From contig JAYKYS010000009.1 of assembly GCA_036924285.1 (NCBI GenBank), positions 15,748,001-15,812,000 on the forward strand: 64,000 nt of DNA, in the 5' to 3' direction. The stretch comes from Asterella californica (Eukaryota; Streptophyta; Marchantiopsida; Marchantiales; Aytoniaceae). Made by a program: the position numbers and the translations under genes. Numbering within the stretch: the first letter of the stretch is position 1; each line of letters opens with the position of its first letter. Below the pieces are notes generated by a model, which was given only the letters and a program-made list of their open reading frames with translations, searched no databases and was not told the origin of the DNA. This document shows, one piece after another, positions 23,814 to 36,100 of the stretch.

Positions 23814-25107
23814 CTATCACGCGAGTTCATTTACCACACCTCGTTCTGGCAGGAGTTCAGCTTTAAATGTGCTGATGGATTTTATGTACCAGGACGTTAT
23901 GAGTGGTTGAACTTCCATACCAAAGAAGCGTACAAGGTGGCGGAAAGTTCCGTGAAGAAGGGGTGATTATCTTTCAAGATGGTTCTGTTTTCCTCCGTCC
24001 ATGAAGCAGGAGACGGGGGTCCTAGCTGGTCAATCACAGGTGAAAGAACTGACTTGTCATTACAGATATCTCACTGGCACTGCTCACTAAGTTATACCGG
24101 TCGTTCTGTGGAAGGAGTAGCGGAATAGTGCTTGGAAGTAACACGTGTACGTCATTCTGTTAGAGTTAAAGAGTGACAATGGTGGTATTGTAATCCAACT
24201 ATGATCTTGGATCTTGGCTGTGTGAATACGCGACTGAAGCACTGGCCACGAAGTCTGTCGATGGTGTTCTCAAGCAAAGTTTTCAAGCACAAACTGGGAG
24301 CCAGAGACGTCGTATACGTTGTGATTCAGACGTTGCCTTGGGAAAGTAGCCTTATGTCGCACGAATCATGTGGTCACTTCCCTACGCACGTTGTCTTACT
24401 ACTGTCAAAATCTGAGAAACTTCGAGCACTAGAAATGATAGATTACGGGTTCGGGGAGTCCTATTCTTGAATCAGTTAAAATCAACCTTTCTAGCTCCAC
24501 AGTTCGATTCTGTTCTTTCTGCAAGATACCATAATAGTTATTCGTTACGCCCACGCTTTTTACGGGCATGGTACTCCTTCGGTCAGAATCGCGGCTCCGA
24601 CCTACACATCAACCAAATTCATCGTTGGATTTGTCAATCTGAAATTCGAAAGGACAAGTGGGAATCACCTGGATGATCAAACAGTTAAAAAAGTGCAGTA
24701 GTTTAGATGGTTCTCAATCGTTCGAGAATAAATGAGCATCTTGTGGTTGCTAAATCGCAGAACAATCCCACGAGAGAAGACTTAAGAGAATGTTTCAGTT
24801 CAATCCGAGAATACTTCAGTTACAAGCTTTTCCGTAATCATCACGCCTTAAGAGCCAGGTAAGTCAATTGAACTGTCAACTATTGAAAGTAAAAGGGTTC
24901 CATGTTTAGACAAAGATGTAGTTGAACTAAAATCATATAAAATATTCTATAAATGAATCATCGAATGGCTTTCATAACCGTCTATCCGTAAGGGCCCCAG
25001 ACATTGAATGGCTACCTTTTAAATACCTCTCAAAGGTTTAAACCTAGCTTTTACGGAATTTCATAACTTTTACTTTTCGTAACTCCTGTAAACACTTTTA
25101 CAGGTTA
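23814..25107. other. Downstream flank, no supported gene
   Basis: Sequence after the exonuclease stop. The frame at 24201-24470 (89 codons, plus) shows no motif or splice-consistent extension and may be 3' untranslated or intergenic. From about 24900 the composition turns AT-rich. Confidence 0.45.
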
Positions 25108-25112
25108 TAATA

Positions 25113-25415
25113 GGGCCACTCAATCCTTGTCCGTAAAGGATCCCCGTAATTCCTGCAAAAACTTGTATAAGTTTTTGCAGTTTGCAGCTGCAAGTTTTTG
25201 ACGTAAATCTTATATATCATGGTGGTACGTAAAGTTTACAGTCATTTGATATTTACATTCTATGCTCGTAGACCTGATTTCCTCCGAACCATTGGAAAAA
25301 TTCTAATGGTTGTGTACAAATATTCTGCCGCCTCTGACACAGTCTGACTTTCGAGACTTACGTCTTTTCATCGGATTTCTGTAATTTTTATTAAGGGTTT
25401 AGGTTTGAATGGCCC
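25113..25415. mobile_element. MITE with GGGCCACTCAA-type ends
   Basis: A 303-bp non-coding unit. Its ends are GGGCCACTCAATCC and the complement of GGGCCATTCAAACC, an imperfect terminal inverted repeat. It is flanked by TAATA on both sides (25108-25112 and 25416-25420). A further GAGCCACTCAAAC end starts right outside at 25421, and CATTGAATGGCT lies near 25000, so it may be nested in an older relative. TSD and TIR would suit a Tourist/Harbinger-like or Mariner-like MITE; no transposase is assigned. Confidence 0.75.
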
Positions 25416-25626
25416 TAATAGAGCCACTCAAACATTTGCTGTAAAGGATTTTTGTAACTCTCGTAAATCTTACATGCATTAGATGGTTGCAGTTTATGAT
25501 CATAAACTATGGAAATCACTGGAAAAATCTCAAAGAGACGCCTAGAGATGTTATGCTCTCCCTAACACTTGATACTTAAAGTCTTTTCATCTGAACCCTG
25601 TGAATGTTGTTCTGGCAGAGAAAACC

Positions 25627-25647
25627 TATATATATATATATATATAT
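25627..25647. repeat. (TA)n microsatellite
   Basis: About ten uninterrupted TA dinucleotides. Confidence 0.9.
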
Positions 25648-27077
25648 CAACTGTGTTTTTCTCATGAAGTTAGTCTACTATTCCAGCTTAATACTTATAG
25701 TTTTCACTAACAATTCATGTATAATAGTTTATTTTGCCTTCATCGAAAAAGGATAGTTTGATAATATACACCCCAAGATTTTCCTTCCGCTTGTCCTCTC
25801 CTTTTCTTTGCGACACGAACTCCAACTTGCATGCGTATTTTGATCATAGCTTGGTTTTGCTTGCTAATGAATTCCCAATATTACTATATCCGGTGACTTT
25901 CTTTTTTTGTTTTCCAATACCGGGTGGAGATGGATTTGTATTACATGAGAAACTCATAGAAATTTAACTGACAATATCTTTACTATGTTTGTTTGACTTG
26001 ACTTCACCTCTCTTACGATCGTTCATCTTGATCGCACCTCTGACTGACAACAGCAGGTTCAGTGTTTAGAGATTACATAGGCTGATAATCATGAGATGTA
26101 TAGACACTCCAAACTGAACTTTTTGTGCAGAAAATCTCACACGTCAGATACTCTGACGGACAACTCTATGTATTTTGCTGATAACATGTGCGAGTAAAGC
26201 GAGATTCTAATATCTTTTTTATTATAAATTATTTTAAATATATAGTTGAAGTATATTTGGCCGTGATTAATAGGAGAAATATTTTGAAAAAATGACTTAT
26301 ATCAATCACTTTGTTTTTACTTGTAAATATATGAAAATTTAAAATATTTTATTTAAGTTTCACCATTTTATTAAAAATAAAAAACCTCTAATTTTACTTG
26401 TACATGTTTATAACAAAATGTTTTACTAATGAACCCCGAGGCAAGACTATACCATGACCTACTGATAACGTGCACTTCAGATGACGTGGTATTCTAACCG
26501 GCTTTTGCTAGCCAGAGGTGCGATCAAGATTAGCAATTTTATGAAGAATGCGGTTAATCCAACAAACGTATCAAAGATACAATCAAGCAAATTTCAGTGG
26601 AAACTGGGATGTCCATTAAACAGGTAAGGTCTTTGGCCGATGTCTTAAAATCCATTCTATAAGGTTTCAGATTTAGTCCAAGACAGTGAAGCATTTAATT
26701 TAAAGCACGGTGTCCAACAGGCCTTGTTACTCACCAATTCTGTGCCTCATTTAATGGTTAATGAAAGGACTTAGTGCTAAGGAAAAGTTATAGAATTGGT
26801 TGCTCCAAGCAACAATTGCTCTTCATAATAGAATAGTTACTGAAGCCAGCAAACGAACTGTACGACTTGCCATGGAAAAGCCGATATGGAAGATACACTT
26901 TCGGTCCTTAAAACGTCTTTTCCAATGAGGAGTCGACATATCAGAAGCAGTGGGAAAGATGGATGATGGATGGGGTGAAAGTGTCGCAAAGAGAATACTC
27001 ATTTTTTTGCAGCACTTTATATAAATGATAAATGATATTACTTTTCCTTTGGGGTCTTTGAGGACCATGGGATTGTC
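25648..27077. other. Intergenic, no supported gene
   Basis: AT-rich. A 77-codon plus frame (25734-25967) and an 85-codon minus frame (26823-27080) show no recognisable motif or splice context. Confidence 0.4.
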
Positions 27078-27201
27078 CATGTGAGTCCATCACAGCAAGA
27101 CTCAGATCAGAAGTTTTATTAACAGATTGCAGCAGCATGCATGTGAGTCCATCACAGCAAGACTGGGACCAGAAGTTTCATTAACAGTTTGCAGCAGCAT
27201 G
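27078..27201 (+). repeat. 62-bp tandem duplication
   Basis: Two adjacent copies of a unit beginning CATGTGAGTCCATCACAGCA and ending TTGCAGCAGCATG, differing at a few positions. Confidence 0.85.
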
Positions 27202-27349
27202 TATCTCCAACCGTGCCTGTAAGGGATTGAACTCACGACCTTCTCTTAGAGGACTGTATGCTAAACCCTAAAATTATGGAACAAAACTTTACTAGAGGTT
27301 TCTCGGATGTTTATATAGTAGAAGAGGTTAGCTTGCTTTCCTAGTTTTT

Positions 27350-27660
27350 TCATATCTTCGAAGATGGAAGAGTGCTGTGAGCCTAACTTATTACTTAATC
27401 TTTCCGTCAAGGAGGGTTAGATAACGAATTAACGGTTGAATTAAATTAATGCATATTTTTTACCAAGTTCTCAAAGTTATAGTTTCAGAAGCACGTGTAC
27501 TCCCACTAGCTGTATGGGTTATGTCAGAATTTTCCCGCAACTCCAGATCCAGTTATCATTTTCATAACAACTTAGTACAGAATTTCTACATAACAACTGA
27601 GTATACACTTTTTACATAACACTTGCAACTATTATGATAACAGGAAAGAACGAATATTCC
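27350..27660 (+). mobile_element. Hairpin-headed element, copy D (diverged)
   Basis: The head is a small palindrome around ATCTTCGAAGAT (27355-27366). A second inverted pair (TTATTACTTAATC .. TTAGATAACGAATTAA) surrounds TTTCCGTCAAGGAGGGTTAG near 27397-27420. The core TATGGGTTATGTCAGAATTT is near 27513, and the end ACGAATATTCC is at 27650-27660. Clean flanking direct repeats are not visible, so the left end may be eroded. Confidence 0.6.
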
Positions 27661-28518
27661 CCAAAGGCGGTAGAGGATAATACTCAAGTCTTTCCCATAA
27701 CGGATTTGCAGGGTTCAGATGAGATCTCTCTGTAAGGGATCATTGCAGAAATTATGTAGTTATTTGATTCACTTTTTCTAACCACGTTCAGGGGATGTCG
27801 TTTATGGGTATATAGTAGATATGTCCAATGATTGTCAATTTTACGACAGTAGAAACCTGTAAAAGAGTTTTATGGGGAGTTCTGTAAAAGCTAGTTCGAG
27901 TGGCACTACTCATCTCTATGCGTGTATACGATTTTGTATATATTGATAGTTATTCGTTGCAAATAACTTAGACGTAATGTACATGACATGACGTCATCTA
28001 CATTTATAGTTTCATTTGTTTCTACTTCAGTACATGTCGTAGTGTAAAGCTCTATTCCTAACAGGAATTATGAATTTATTCATATTTACATTTCAAAGCT
28101 CACGTTTTAAAGGTTTCTTAATCCCGTGCATTCTCTACAAAGAGGAGATATTTCCAAAACACGACTTCAGGTTTTTGCTATGCATTTGTATAGCTTAATG
28201 GAGGTTTTGAGAAAGTGAACAAGTCAGAGAGTGAGAAAGTCGGAGGAGGAATTCACTTCTTGAAGTATAATCTGACATAGCAGTTAATTACTGAAATGAA
28301 TATGAAAGTGAAGTTAGCTAATAAGAAATTTGACAGAAACTATAACAGAACAAAGAAAACGAATCATCTTGGTCGTTCTCCTCGTGCAGTGTTGTATGAA
28401 CAACTGTGGATCGAATTGTCATTCTTCTCGTGTAGTGCAATGCAGTGCGGACGATGATAGAGGTAAAGTGCCATTTACTATAAATTGGCTCGAGACGGCA
28501 ATTTAGACATGACTCTTG
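27661..28518. other. Intergenic upstream of tRNA
   Basis: No recognisable gene or repeat. The short minus-strand frame at 28318-28533 lacks motifs and overlaps the tRNA. Confidence 0.45.
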
Positions 28519-28591
28519 GACCGTGTGGCCCAATGGATAAGGTGCCTGCCTACGGAGCAGGAGATTCTGGGTTCGATCCCCAGCATGGTCG
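28519..28591 (+). tRNA. tRNA-Arg (anticodon ACG)
   Basis: 73 nt form a complete cloverleaf. The acceptor stem GACCGTG pairs with CATGGTC (one G-U pair). The anticodon stem CCTGC/GCAGG carries loop CTACGGA (anticodon ACG), and the T-arm TTCGATC loop has a CTGGG/CCCAG stem. There is no intron, and the discriminator is G73. A and B box sequences (TGGCCCAATGG, GGTTCGATCCC) are present and a TTTT run lies about 20 nt downstream (28614-28618), so RNA polymerase III transcription is plausible. It resembles nuclear plant tRNA-Arg(ACG). Confidence 0.95.
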
Positions 28592-28699
28592 TCTATGGTT
28601 CATCCCCATGTTGGATTTTGTTCGATCCGCTCCTCGCTCGCGCCCGGAGACGATCCTAGAACCGTACCCAGACAGGCCACAAGGCGTCGGCCCGATCAA

Positions 28700-28905
28700 G
28701 GCATAGTTGAGTTTTTCCGGTTAGGGAACAAGGGAAAGAGGACCGAAGGGCCAAGCAACCAGAGCCTCGAAGGGAGGAAGAACCTCGCATCGCTCCTGAA
28801 AAAGGCATAGTTGAGTTTTTCCGGTTAGGGAACAAGGGAAAGAGGACCGAAGGGCCAAGCAACCAGAGCCTCGAAGGGAGGAAGAACCTCGCATCGCTCC
28901 TGAAA
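28700..28905 (+). repeat. 104-bp tandem duplication
   Basis: Two essentially identical copies, 28700-28803 and 28804-28905. The unit starts GCATAGTTGAGTTTTTCCGG and ends GCATCGCTCCTGAAA. It is GC-richer than the surroundings. The exact match means it is recent. Open frames crossing it are shadows. Confidence 0.92.
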
Positions 28906-30817
28906 TATGCGGGTATATGTCACTTCAGGAGAAAGGAAATTATATATAGTTGTCATAGTTTATCTTTTTCACTTTGTCGTTTTTTGGTTTTCATAATGAC
29001 TCCATGCTTCCGTTTTCGTTGTTTATTATTTTGTTCGATTTTCATAACTATTTTACCCGTTGGTTTTCTTACATTATAAATATATCCTCTTTTTTGTTTT
29101 GTTTTCACAAACGACATATAACAAAATAAACAAAAGTTTACTTTTTCGCTTTTCAAAATCGATGTGTAACTATGCCGACGTGTAATAACATAAAATAAAA
29201 TAAAATATTATTCTTTCATATCATAGTATTCTTTTTGAAGGGACTATCTGAGTTCACCTCTGCCCTGTGAACCCTACGAGCAGGATCACACTGCTGAACG
29301 ACATATCGACGCTTGAGAGAAAAATACCCTTCTACCATCTTTAGATCTATTGTAGACTTCCGAAATCCAAACTGCTTGCACCTTCTGTCTCCCCACTCCA
29401 CGAGTCCATTTCTATGCAAAGGCGTTTCACTTGCTCATTCTTGTTCCGCAACGAACAAAGAGCTAACCTGAATGGCACAAAAACGAATGGATAGCTCTTC
29501 TTGTCTGTACGATACATCGATTTGCTTATTTGGCTTTATAGAGGTAGAAGGAAGATGATTTTAGTCGTTGGTGTCAGTTTCGTGGTTTATAAGAGGAATG
29601 TGAAGATTTGAACTCTTCATCGGGTTCGCCACCGTTTGAAAAATCGAAGATGCGGGCACGAAGCACATTGTGGCGAGAGCACGATAAGTCAGCCTCTACG
29701 GAGGTCAGAACCCTGGCCTAAAGTAAGTCCGGTTTTAGATCCATTTTGACGCAAAGGGCCACTCAAAGCAACTCTTTTTCGCCTCATCGCTGTCACAGTG
29801 CGTTTATTGCAATGCGTTACGTCGATTGTCAAAGCGAAGAGGAAGGAGGGAATTCACGTCGTATTAGAAGACGGTTAAGAAAGAGGGACGAACGGACGAG
29901 GGGATGTGGAACCCGGGAAGGAAGGGGTATAGATTCGGATAAATTCCTAACGCATAGCCCCGCACCATTGCAAGACAGGAAAGCGACGCAATGGCTACCA
30001 TTGCAAGCGTAGCTCCTTCTTAACAACTGAGCAAGCGAGTGACCAGGTACAAACTCTAGGATCTGGATGTGATTTGACCCACAGAGGGGTCATGCTCACC
30101 TTCAGTTTGCGGGGTCGCATGGACGGGGAACAGGCTTCAACACAACTTCGAATTATGCTTGCGTGCTCTGCACCTATGAACACAACACAGATACTGATCT
30201 TCTCTTCTACAGGTCATGTGCGCCGTTTAGACGGGTTTAGTCTCATCCTCAAGACTCTCCTCGCAGAAGAGCCAGCCAATTCTACCATAGCTGGGACGAG
30301 CAAAATTGTTTCCATCATATATAAGACCGATAAGGAGGCGAAAAAACTTACGATACGAAAAATAACACTGTTGCATCCTCCAGTCGGTTGATTCTGTCAG
30401 TATATACCTTAATGAAGAGTGAGGAAGCAAATTATTATAACTGCCACGGTCATCCGGATTGATTCACTCAGTATACACCCAAATTGTAAGTCTGAGGAGG
30501 CTGGTCTCAAGTACAAGGGCGTAAAACTTCAAACTGTGCAAAAGACTTCATTAGAAAGTACAGCAATATGGAAAGTGTCACAATCGGGCTCTCTGGAATC
30601 ACCCTCGCGCGCCTAGACTTACATCCATCCATCCATCCCTTCCTATGTCCGCTGGAAATATAAGCACAACTATCTGTGTCGATGAGCTGACTTATGTCTG
30701 TCTGTCTGACTCAAACTAGAGAAATAATATATACACGATCCAATCCAATTGAGAACCTTTCTACACTCCGTTATTCAACTCTGGCTGTACAGTCAGAATA
30801 TAAACATGATTCTGGAT
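28906..30817. other. Between tRNA and TSPO, no supported gene
   Basis: Overlapping frames on both strands (for example 29746-30012 plus, 30074-30391 plus) have no motif. CATC and TGTC microsatellite runs lie near 30628-30648 and 30693-30707. The last few hundred bases are probably the TSPO 3' untranslated region. Confidence 0.4.
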
Positions 30818-31663
30818 TCACTCTGCATGGGGATGCTCCACGAGAGCCGTGCTGTTGTTACGGTTGAGCCACCAAAGGCTGGCATTGAGGATGGTAGCGA
30901 ATAGCACCCATCCAAAGTAAGGCTTCATGAGATTCCCAGCCACGTGATTTACGCCTTGAAAAGACTTCACGGTAGCAGCAAGAGTAGCGCACAGAGCGAC
31001 AATATCGACCAGAGCCAGACCCAACCTCTGCTTGCCAAAGAAGAGCACGGGCCACAGAAGATTCAGTATCAGCTGCGCGATGTAAAGTCCCAAGGGCTTG
31101 CCTTGAGCCTGGAATCCTCCCTCAGCCCAAACCAACCACGATGCCAGTCCCATCAGCGGGTACAGAATGCTCCATGTTCCTCCGAAGAGGAAGCTAGGTG
31201 GCTGCCACCACGGCTTCTTCAGACTGAAGTACCACTCAGTCTTGGGAGAGTTCACAAGCCCATCTATCGATCCCAGAATCAACGGGATCGCCACGGCCAC
31301 CATCAAACTCTTCATTCCGGGCTTCGCCATCGTGGCCGCCACATAGTTTCTCGTCCTCTTCACCGTTGCGCTTTTCTTATCTTGCTCGCCCTCGGGAACT
31401 GCATCTTGCAGCTGAGGGTCGCGCGAGCGCTTGGCTAATCCTTCGGTACTCATTCTCCGACCTGTCAAAAACTCCTTTCCGCCACGAACTGAGGCACAGA
31501 CCGATAATCTTCTCCTGTCGAGATGACACAATACACGTTGCGAAACACAAAGACAATAATTTCGAGGACGAAGCCCCGCTGCTACCAAGTTCGCACTAGA
31601 ACGCCCTGAAAGTGCTGCTTGAGAAGATGAGAGGATTGGTGCTGCTACTGCCATGAGATTCAT
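30818..31663 (-). CDS. TSPO: TSPO (translocator protein / tryptophan-rich sensory protein)
   Basis: A single open frame of 281 residues with no intron. The TspO/MBR domain covers about 113-268 with five hydrophobic spans at roughly 118-137, 157-179, 190-210, 213-232 and 246-267. Family hallmarks: KPWWQPP (150-156), GGTWSILYPLMGLASWLVW, QLILNLLWPVLFF, and KPYFGW..ATILNASLWWLN. TSPO proteins are membrane proteins that bind porphyrins and sterols; in plants they act in ER/Golgi, mitochondria or plastids under stress. The first 110 residues are Ser/Ala/Arg-rich and look like an organelle presequence plus the hydrophilic plant extension. Met71 (31451-31453) is an alternative start for a short form. 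The typical domain is about 160 residues, so the extension is long. Frames on the opposite strand are shadows. Confidence 0.95.
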   Translation of the reverse strand: MNLMAVAAPILSSSQAALSGRSSANLVAAGLRPRNYCLCVSQRVLCHLDRRRLSVCASVRGGKEFLTGRRMSTEGLAKRSRDPQLQDAVPEGEQDKKSATVKRTRNYVAATMAKPGMKSLMVAVAIPLILGSIDGLVNSPKTEWYFSLKKPWWQPPSFLFGGTWSILYPLMGLASWLVWAEGGFQAQGKPLGLYIAQLILNLLWPVLFFGKQRLGLALVDIVALCATLAATVKSFQGVNHVAGNLMKPYFGWVLFATILNASLWWLNRNNSTALVEHPHAE

Positions 31664-32828
31664 CGCACCTCAGCAGGATGTATATGAAGTATGACAGTTT
31701 CGATTCTTGCCCGAACAGTGGAATTTCGCCGATCAGCATTGCGACCTCATTGTAAAGCTCGGCGCGGCGCTGCTGAAGACACGAGGCGCGGCAGCATCTA
31801 GGTGTCAGTCATGCGAGGCGACCCAGTGACCAGGACGACCACCTGTCTTCACTGGCTGCGCTCCCAGCCTCGCTCGACACGGCCACATGTCGTGGAGCAG
31901 CAAAGAAGCCACATTCTCGTGGCGAGACGCTATTCGAAGAAATGTGATGGATTTAATGGATTATTCCCGTTTAGGGTCCCGTTAAGCTTATCAGATCCAT
32001 GTACGAGCGTGAAGCTCATCATGCATGCATGCATACGAGAGTCATTCTTCTGTACATGTATGACAGCAGCTCTTGACGACTCACGAGGAGATGAGTTTGT
32101 ATTGTCTTCTTGAACCTTGAAGTGCAACGACGAGTGGAAACATGACACCACATCCGTTGACCATTGAATTTGACAAGATGGGCTACACTTTCCGCAATTA
32201 GATCGAGATGGTATACATCGTATGTCACTAAATTGTTAGGATAATCTTTTACTTGAGAAAAAGTGGAAAGTTGCTTTATCCAGAAAGTTACTTTATCCTA
32301 GGGCGGCAGCAGGAGGCGGACTGGCGCGCTGAAACTTTTTTGAACTACTTTAGAACGGAAACTGAAACGTCACATAAGAGCATCTCCACCAGTATAGCGA
32401 TAAAGTTCTTTATATGTTTATAGAATGTTAGAATAAAATCAAAGAATCTTTATTTTAAACACCCGGTGTGGGTTAGTTACGGATCAGCCTCACATAGTTT
32501 ATCGTCGATTAGTTTTCTTCCCAAAGCTAGGTTCGGTGATAAGATTGACCATCGCATAGGTTTATTTATTTAATTTCTATTAAAGAATTATTGAAGTAAA
32601 GAATTTAGCTGATTCGTGGACTGTCTTCTTTGGCAAAAAACATTTTCGGGTTTTCAAATGGACGCAGACACCGGATATGACCACGTGTCAGCTTGGACGT
32701 TAATGTTCTGTGATTGCTGAGGTGGAAGCGCACGACGTCATATGTGTTTCTAGTATCTAGACGTTTCAACATTCAGATGAAAAGTTTCAGTAAACACCAA
32801 AAATATCAGTTCAGGACTCCTATCTCGA
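31664..32828. other. Upstream region of TSPO
   Basis: GC-rich, CpG-containing 5' flank (about 31664-31930) that should hold the TSPO promoter and leader, followed by sequence falling to AT-rich. No TATA box or other site is clear enough to mark. Confidence 0.4.
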
Positions 32829-33171
32829 GGATGTATATTCACTCTCTTTCGAGTTCGGAAGAGGAGGAATAATCATTTAATTTATATTTAATTTTTTTGA
32901 CAAGAAAAGTTAGATATAAATTAAACGTCTCATTAAATCGTAATGTAATTCTGTACAGTTTTTTGATATTGTATCTTTGAATCGCGAGAGCCGAGTCATA
33001 ACTTATGAGTTTTCTCTTGCTTTCCTCGTGTTTCCAGGTATGACTTAACAAATAACTTTTATAAAATTTTTTAAATTTATTTAGTATATATTTTCTATTT
33101 AATACTTATGTATTTTCTGAATAACAACAAACGAGCAAAAGTTCCCAGAGTTCGTCGGGGATGTATATTCA
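32829..33171 (+). mobile_element. Hairpin-headed element, copy E
   Basis: Flanked by an exact 13-bp direct repeat GGATGTATATTCA (32829-32841 and 33159-33171). The head is a weak palindrome CTCTCTTTCGAGTTCGGAAG. A second inverted pair (TTTAATTTATATTTAA .. TTAGATATAAATTAAA) surrounds TTTTTTTGACAAGAAAAG near 32872-32925. The core ATAACTTATGAGTTTTCTC is near 32998, and the tail has TATTTTCTGAATAAC. Non-coding, about 330 bp. Confidence 0.8.
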
Positions 33172-36100
33172 GTTGTCCCATGTTTGTGGAGTGAAAAAAA
33201 CCTTATCTACTTTTGATTCACATAAAAAACTGGTAAACTATTATGTGCGACTGGGTCCTTAGCAAGAGTCCTTAGCAAGTTTTGAGAACGTGAGGCAGGC
33301 AAATCAGTTTTGCACCTGAAGAGTTTTTTCTCGTAATAGCTTGGATTTCTTTTAATTTAGACTCAAAAAGAGAGATATGGAAATAATGAACACTTGTGCA
33401 AAATTGTTAACTATAGATATTTATAGTTAACCATTTTTGGATAAAAATATATTTGTGAATCAGATAAAATTTTAAGTCAAGCTGAGAACACGTCATACCT
33501 GCTGCACTCGAGGTTTTAAGGTAAGATTTTCATCACCACAATTCTTTTAACGATCTTTAGAGATCAAACGCTTCACAACATAGATGATACTTATACAGAA
33601 ATGATGAAAATGAATTGAACATTATATGCACACTGTACAACAATGGATCGAGCATGTATCAACTGTAAATATAACGGGTTGATTATGTTTTAGAAAACCT
33701 TAATTAAGATCTTTAAATTCAAGAATATCTTAAAATTAAAAATACTATAAAGATAAGCGACGAGAAGATTTTCCCTTCATTGGTGTCTTAACTTGTTAGG
33801 GGAGCCTTTAAAGAGATCTCTGAGCAAGGGAGTGGAAATTCTCTAAGACATGGAGTTGTGGACAGCCATGCTTTTTACTTACAACTTCACTCTTTTCTGG
33901 AGTTGTTTTTAATTCCGCTTATTATATTGAGAACATCACTAACTCCATTATTCAGTAAATTCCAATCAAATTTTTAAAAATTTGACAAAAATTGACGTGA
34001 GCTATTCCTTCCTTTTGCGTTTTCCTTTTCTCAATGTTTTTCTTTTCTAGATCTTCATGAGATCTTTATATTACTAATTTAAAAGAAGTAATAAGAAAAA
34101 ATGAGAAATTGGTCTACATAGATATAATTTTAGAACTTAATAATGATTTTAGAAAAAAATTTAGTTTTTAGTTTTTAACTTTTCTAGTATTATGCTTAAA
34201 ACACTCCATTGTCTATTAAAATCACAAGATACTTTAAATTTGTATCTACTTTCATATATTATAAGGTGTTAAAAATTTTATTCAAGACCTTTATTGTAAT
34301 GCGATGATGTGATTTATTATGATTATTTAGATATTGATGCAAAGATTTGTACTTCTAAAATAAAAGTATTATCATATTGAATAAACTGAATCATATACAC
34401 CTATTATACTATTATAATAAATTAAAAACTTATTAAAAATATTTCATACGTTCTCACATAGTCCATAGATTACATACACTCACGACTCACGGACAAAATC
34501 AATAGCACAATTCATTCTGTTGGAATGAAGAAAAATACTTGGAACACATCAACAATCTTCTCAACAGATGTTAGACACCAGTAATTTGTGTTTCTATGCT
34601 TCCAAGAGAAATACATTGTTGACAAAAACAAAACTCGTTGCACTCAAAGAAGACAACTCTATGGAACAAGATGTTGATATGAGTTTCACTTCTTTGGAGG
34701 AAGAGAATCATGCTTCTCAACGATGTGACGTTTGAAAGCCAGTTCGTTGCATACACAAACTCCAACAATGGCACTGAACGGCTAAGCGAAATCAATCAAT
34801 GATCTATTGTAACTAACTTCACCTAAGGTTACGAAGTAGATGGCATGAGAATGCAAGCACTTTGTGGATGAGACAAAAACCTTTAATAAGTCAAATTGTT
34901 ATGTTGACTTTGTCAAAACAGCCAAACATAAAAAGACACAACTACTTGAAAATCGTCTTGAAATTTGAGTTTTAAAGTATTCTCCATGGATCTCGAGTTA
35001 GCGGACTGAAAGACGTATTTTGCAGAGAAGTAAATTTTCGTGATGAAAAAGTGTTTTCTTGACGTGAGTACTAGCGCATTCGTACAAATGGGAAGGAAAC
35101 ACGTCGCATTAGTGGTTGAATCTTGAAAGGGAGGTTAAAACACAACTTTTTCCAAACTTGTTCAGAATGTTAATATGAGGAGACCATTTTGTAGAGCTCG
35201 TTTAGTAGTGTAAGATTAATTTTTTAGTCGTTACAAACGATCTCATATTGAGAGAGTCACAAGGATTAAATATTTTAGGATTTTGTTGGATATAGATGCT
35301 GATGGCATTTGAGTGATGACGTGGATAGCGCTAACATAGCACTAAAAACTAGATTTGTCTAAAATCTGATGTGAAAAGATTGTTAACTTGACACATTTTG
35401 ATTATATGCAGAATATTGATATGACAATTTTGTTGATGAAGACCATAAATGTTGATATGACGAGTTGACATTGACTTGAAAAATTGCTTGGGTTCCACTT
35501 GGTTAGTGTATGGCTCCCGTATGGTATTTTTCTAAGTGATAGGTGGACAACTAGCAGGTGGTTCAACAATGTATAAAAGTTGGGTTGATCTACTTCAAGA
35601 GGGATAATTCTTGGAGTCGTCGAAATGCATAACGACCTTCCCAGTACACTTTGGCCAATGTTGGGTCTAAAATTTTAATTTTGAAATCAAAGTTGAGAAA
35701 AGACGTAGAATTTCGATTTTGAATAGAATTAATATCAAGATAAGATATGTAATATTTTCATATCGTTAGAACGAGCTCGACAAGAACTTTCCACGCTGTA
35801 GAAATCATTACTATTGGACCCATAATCAAGGAGTTGTGTATATTCAAAGTTTAATACAACTAATTCAAATAAATCTTCTTTTGGAAACTTTTGAATAAGT
35901 TACACTACTTTACGGGGTTTGAAACTCATGGATATGGATACATTTAACATATATTTTATACTTATGTGTTATATTTATATTTTTGGTACCTATTATATAT
36001 AAATAACGTACTTAATTATACATATATTGTATAATTAAGTACGTTATTGCTTTCCCCAAATAAACTTAATTGTAAAATTTTTTTTACTTAAAGTTGATTT

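Noticed and set aside
28595..28862. Overlapping frames around 28595-28862 on both strands
   Set aside because: They run through the tRNA flank and the 104-bp duplication; no motif and no consistent frame.
30944..31438. 164-codon plus-strand frame opposite TSPO
   Set aside because: It lies entirely antisense to the intact TSPO gene and has no domain; it is a shadow of that coding sequence.
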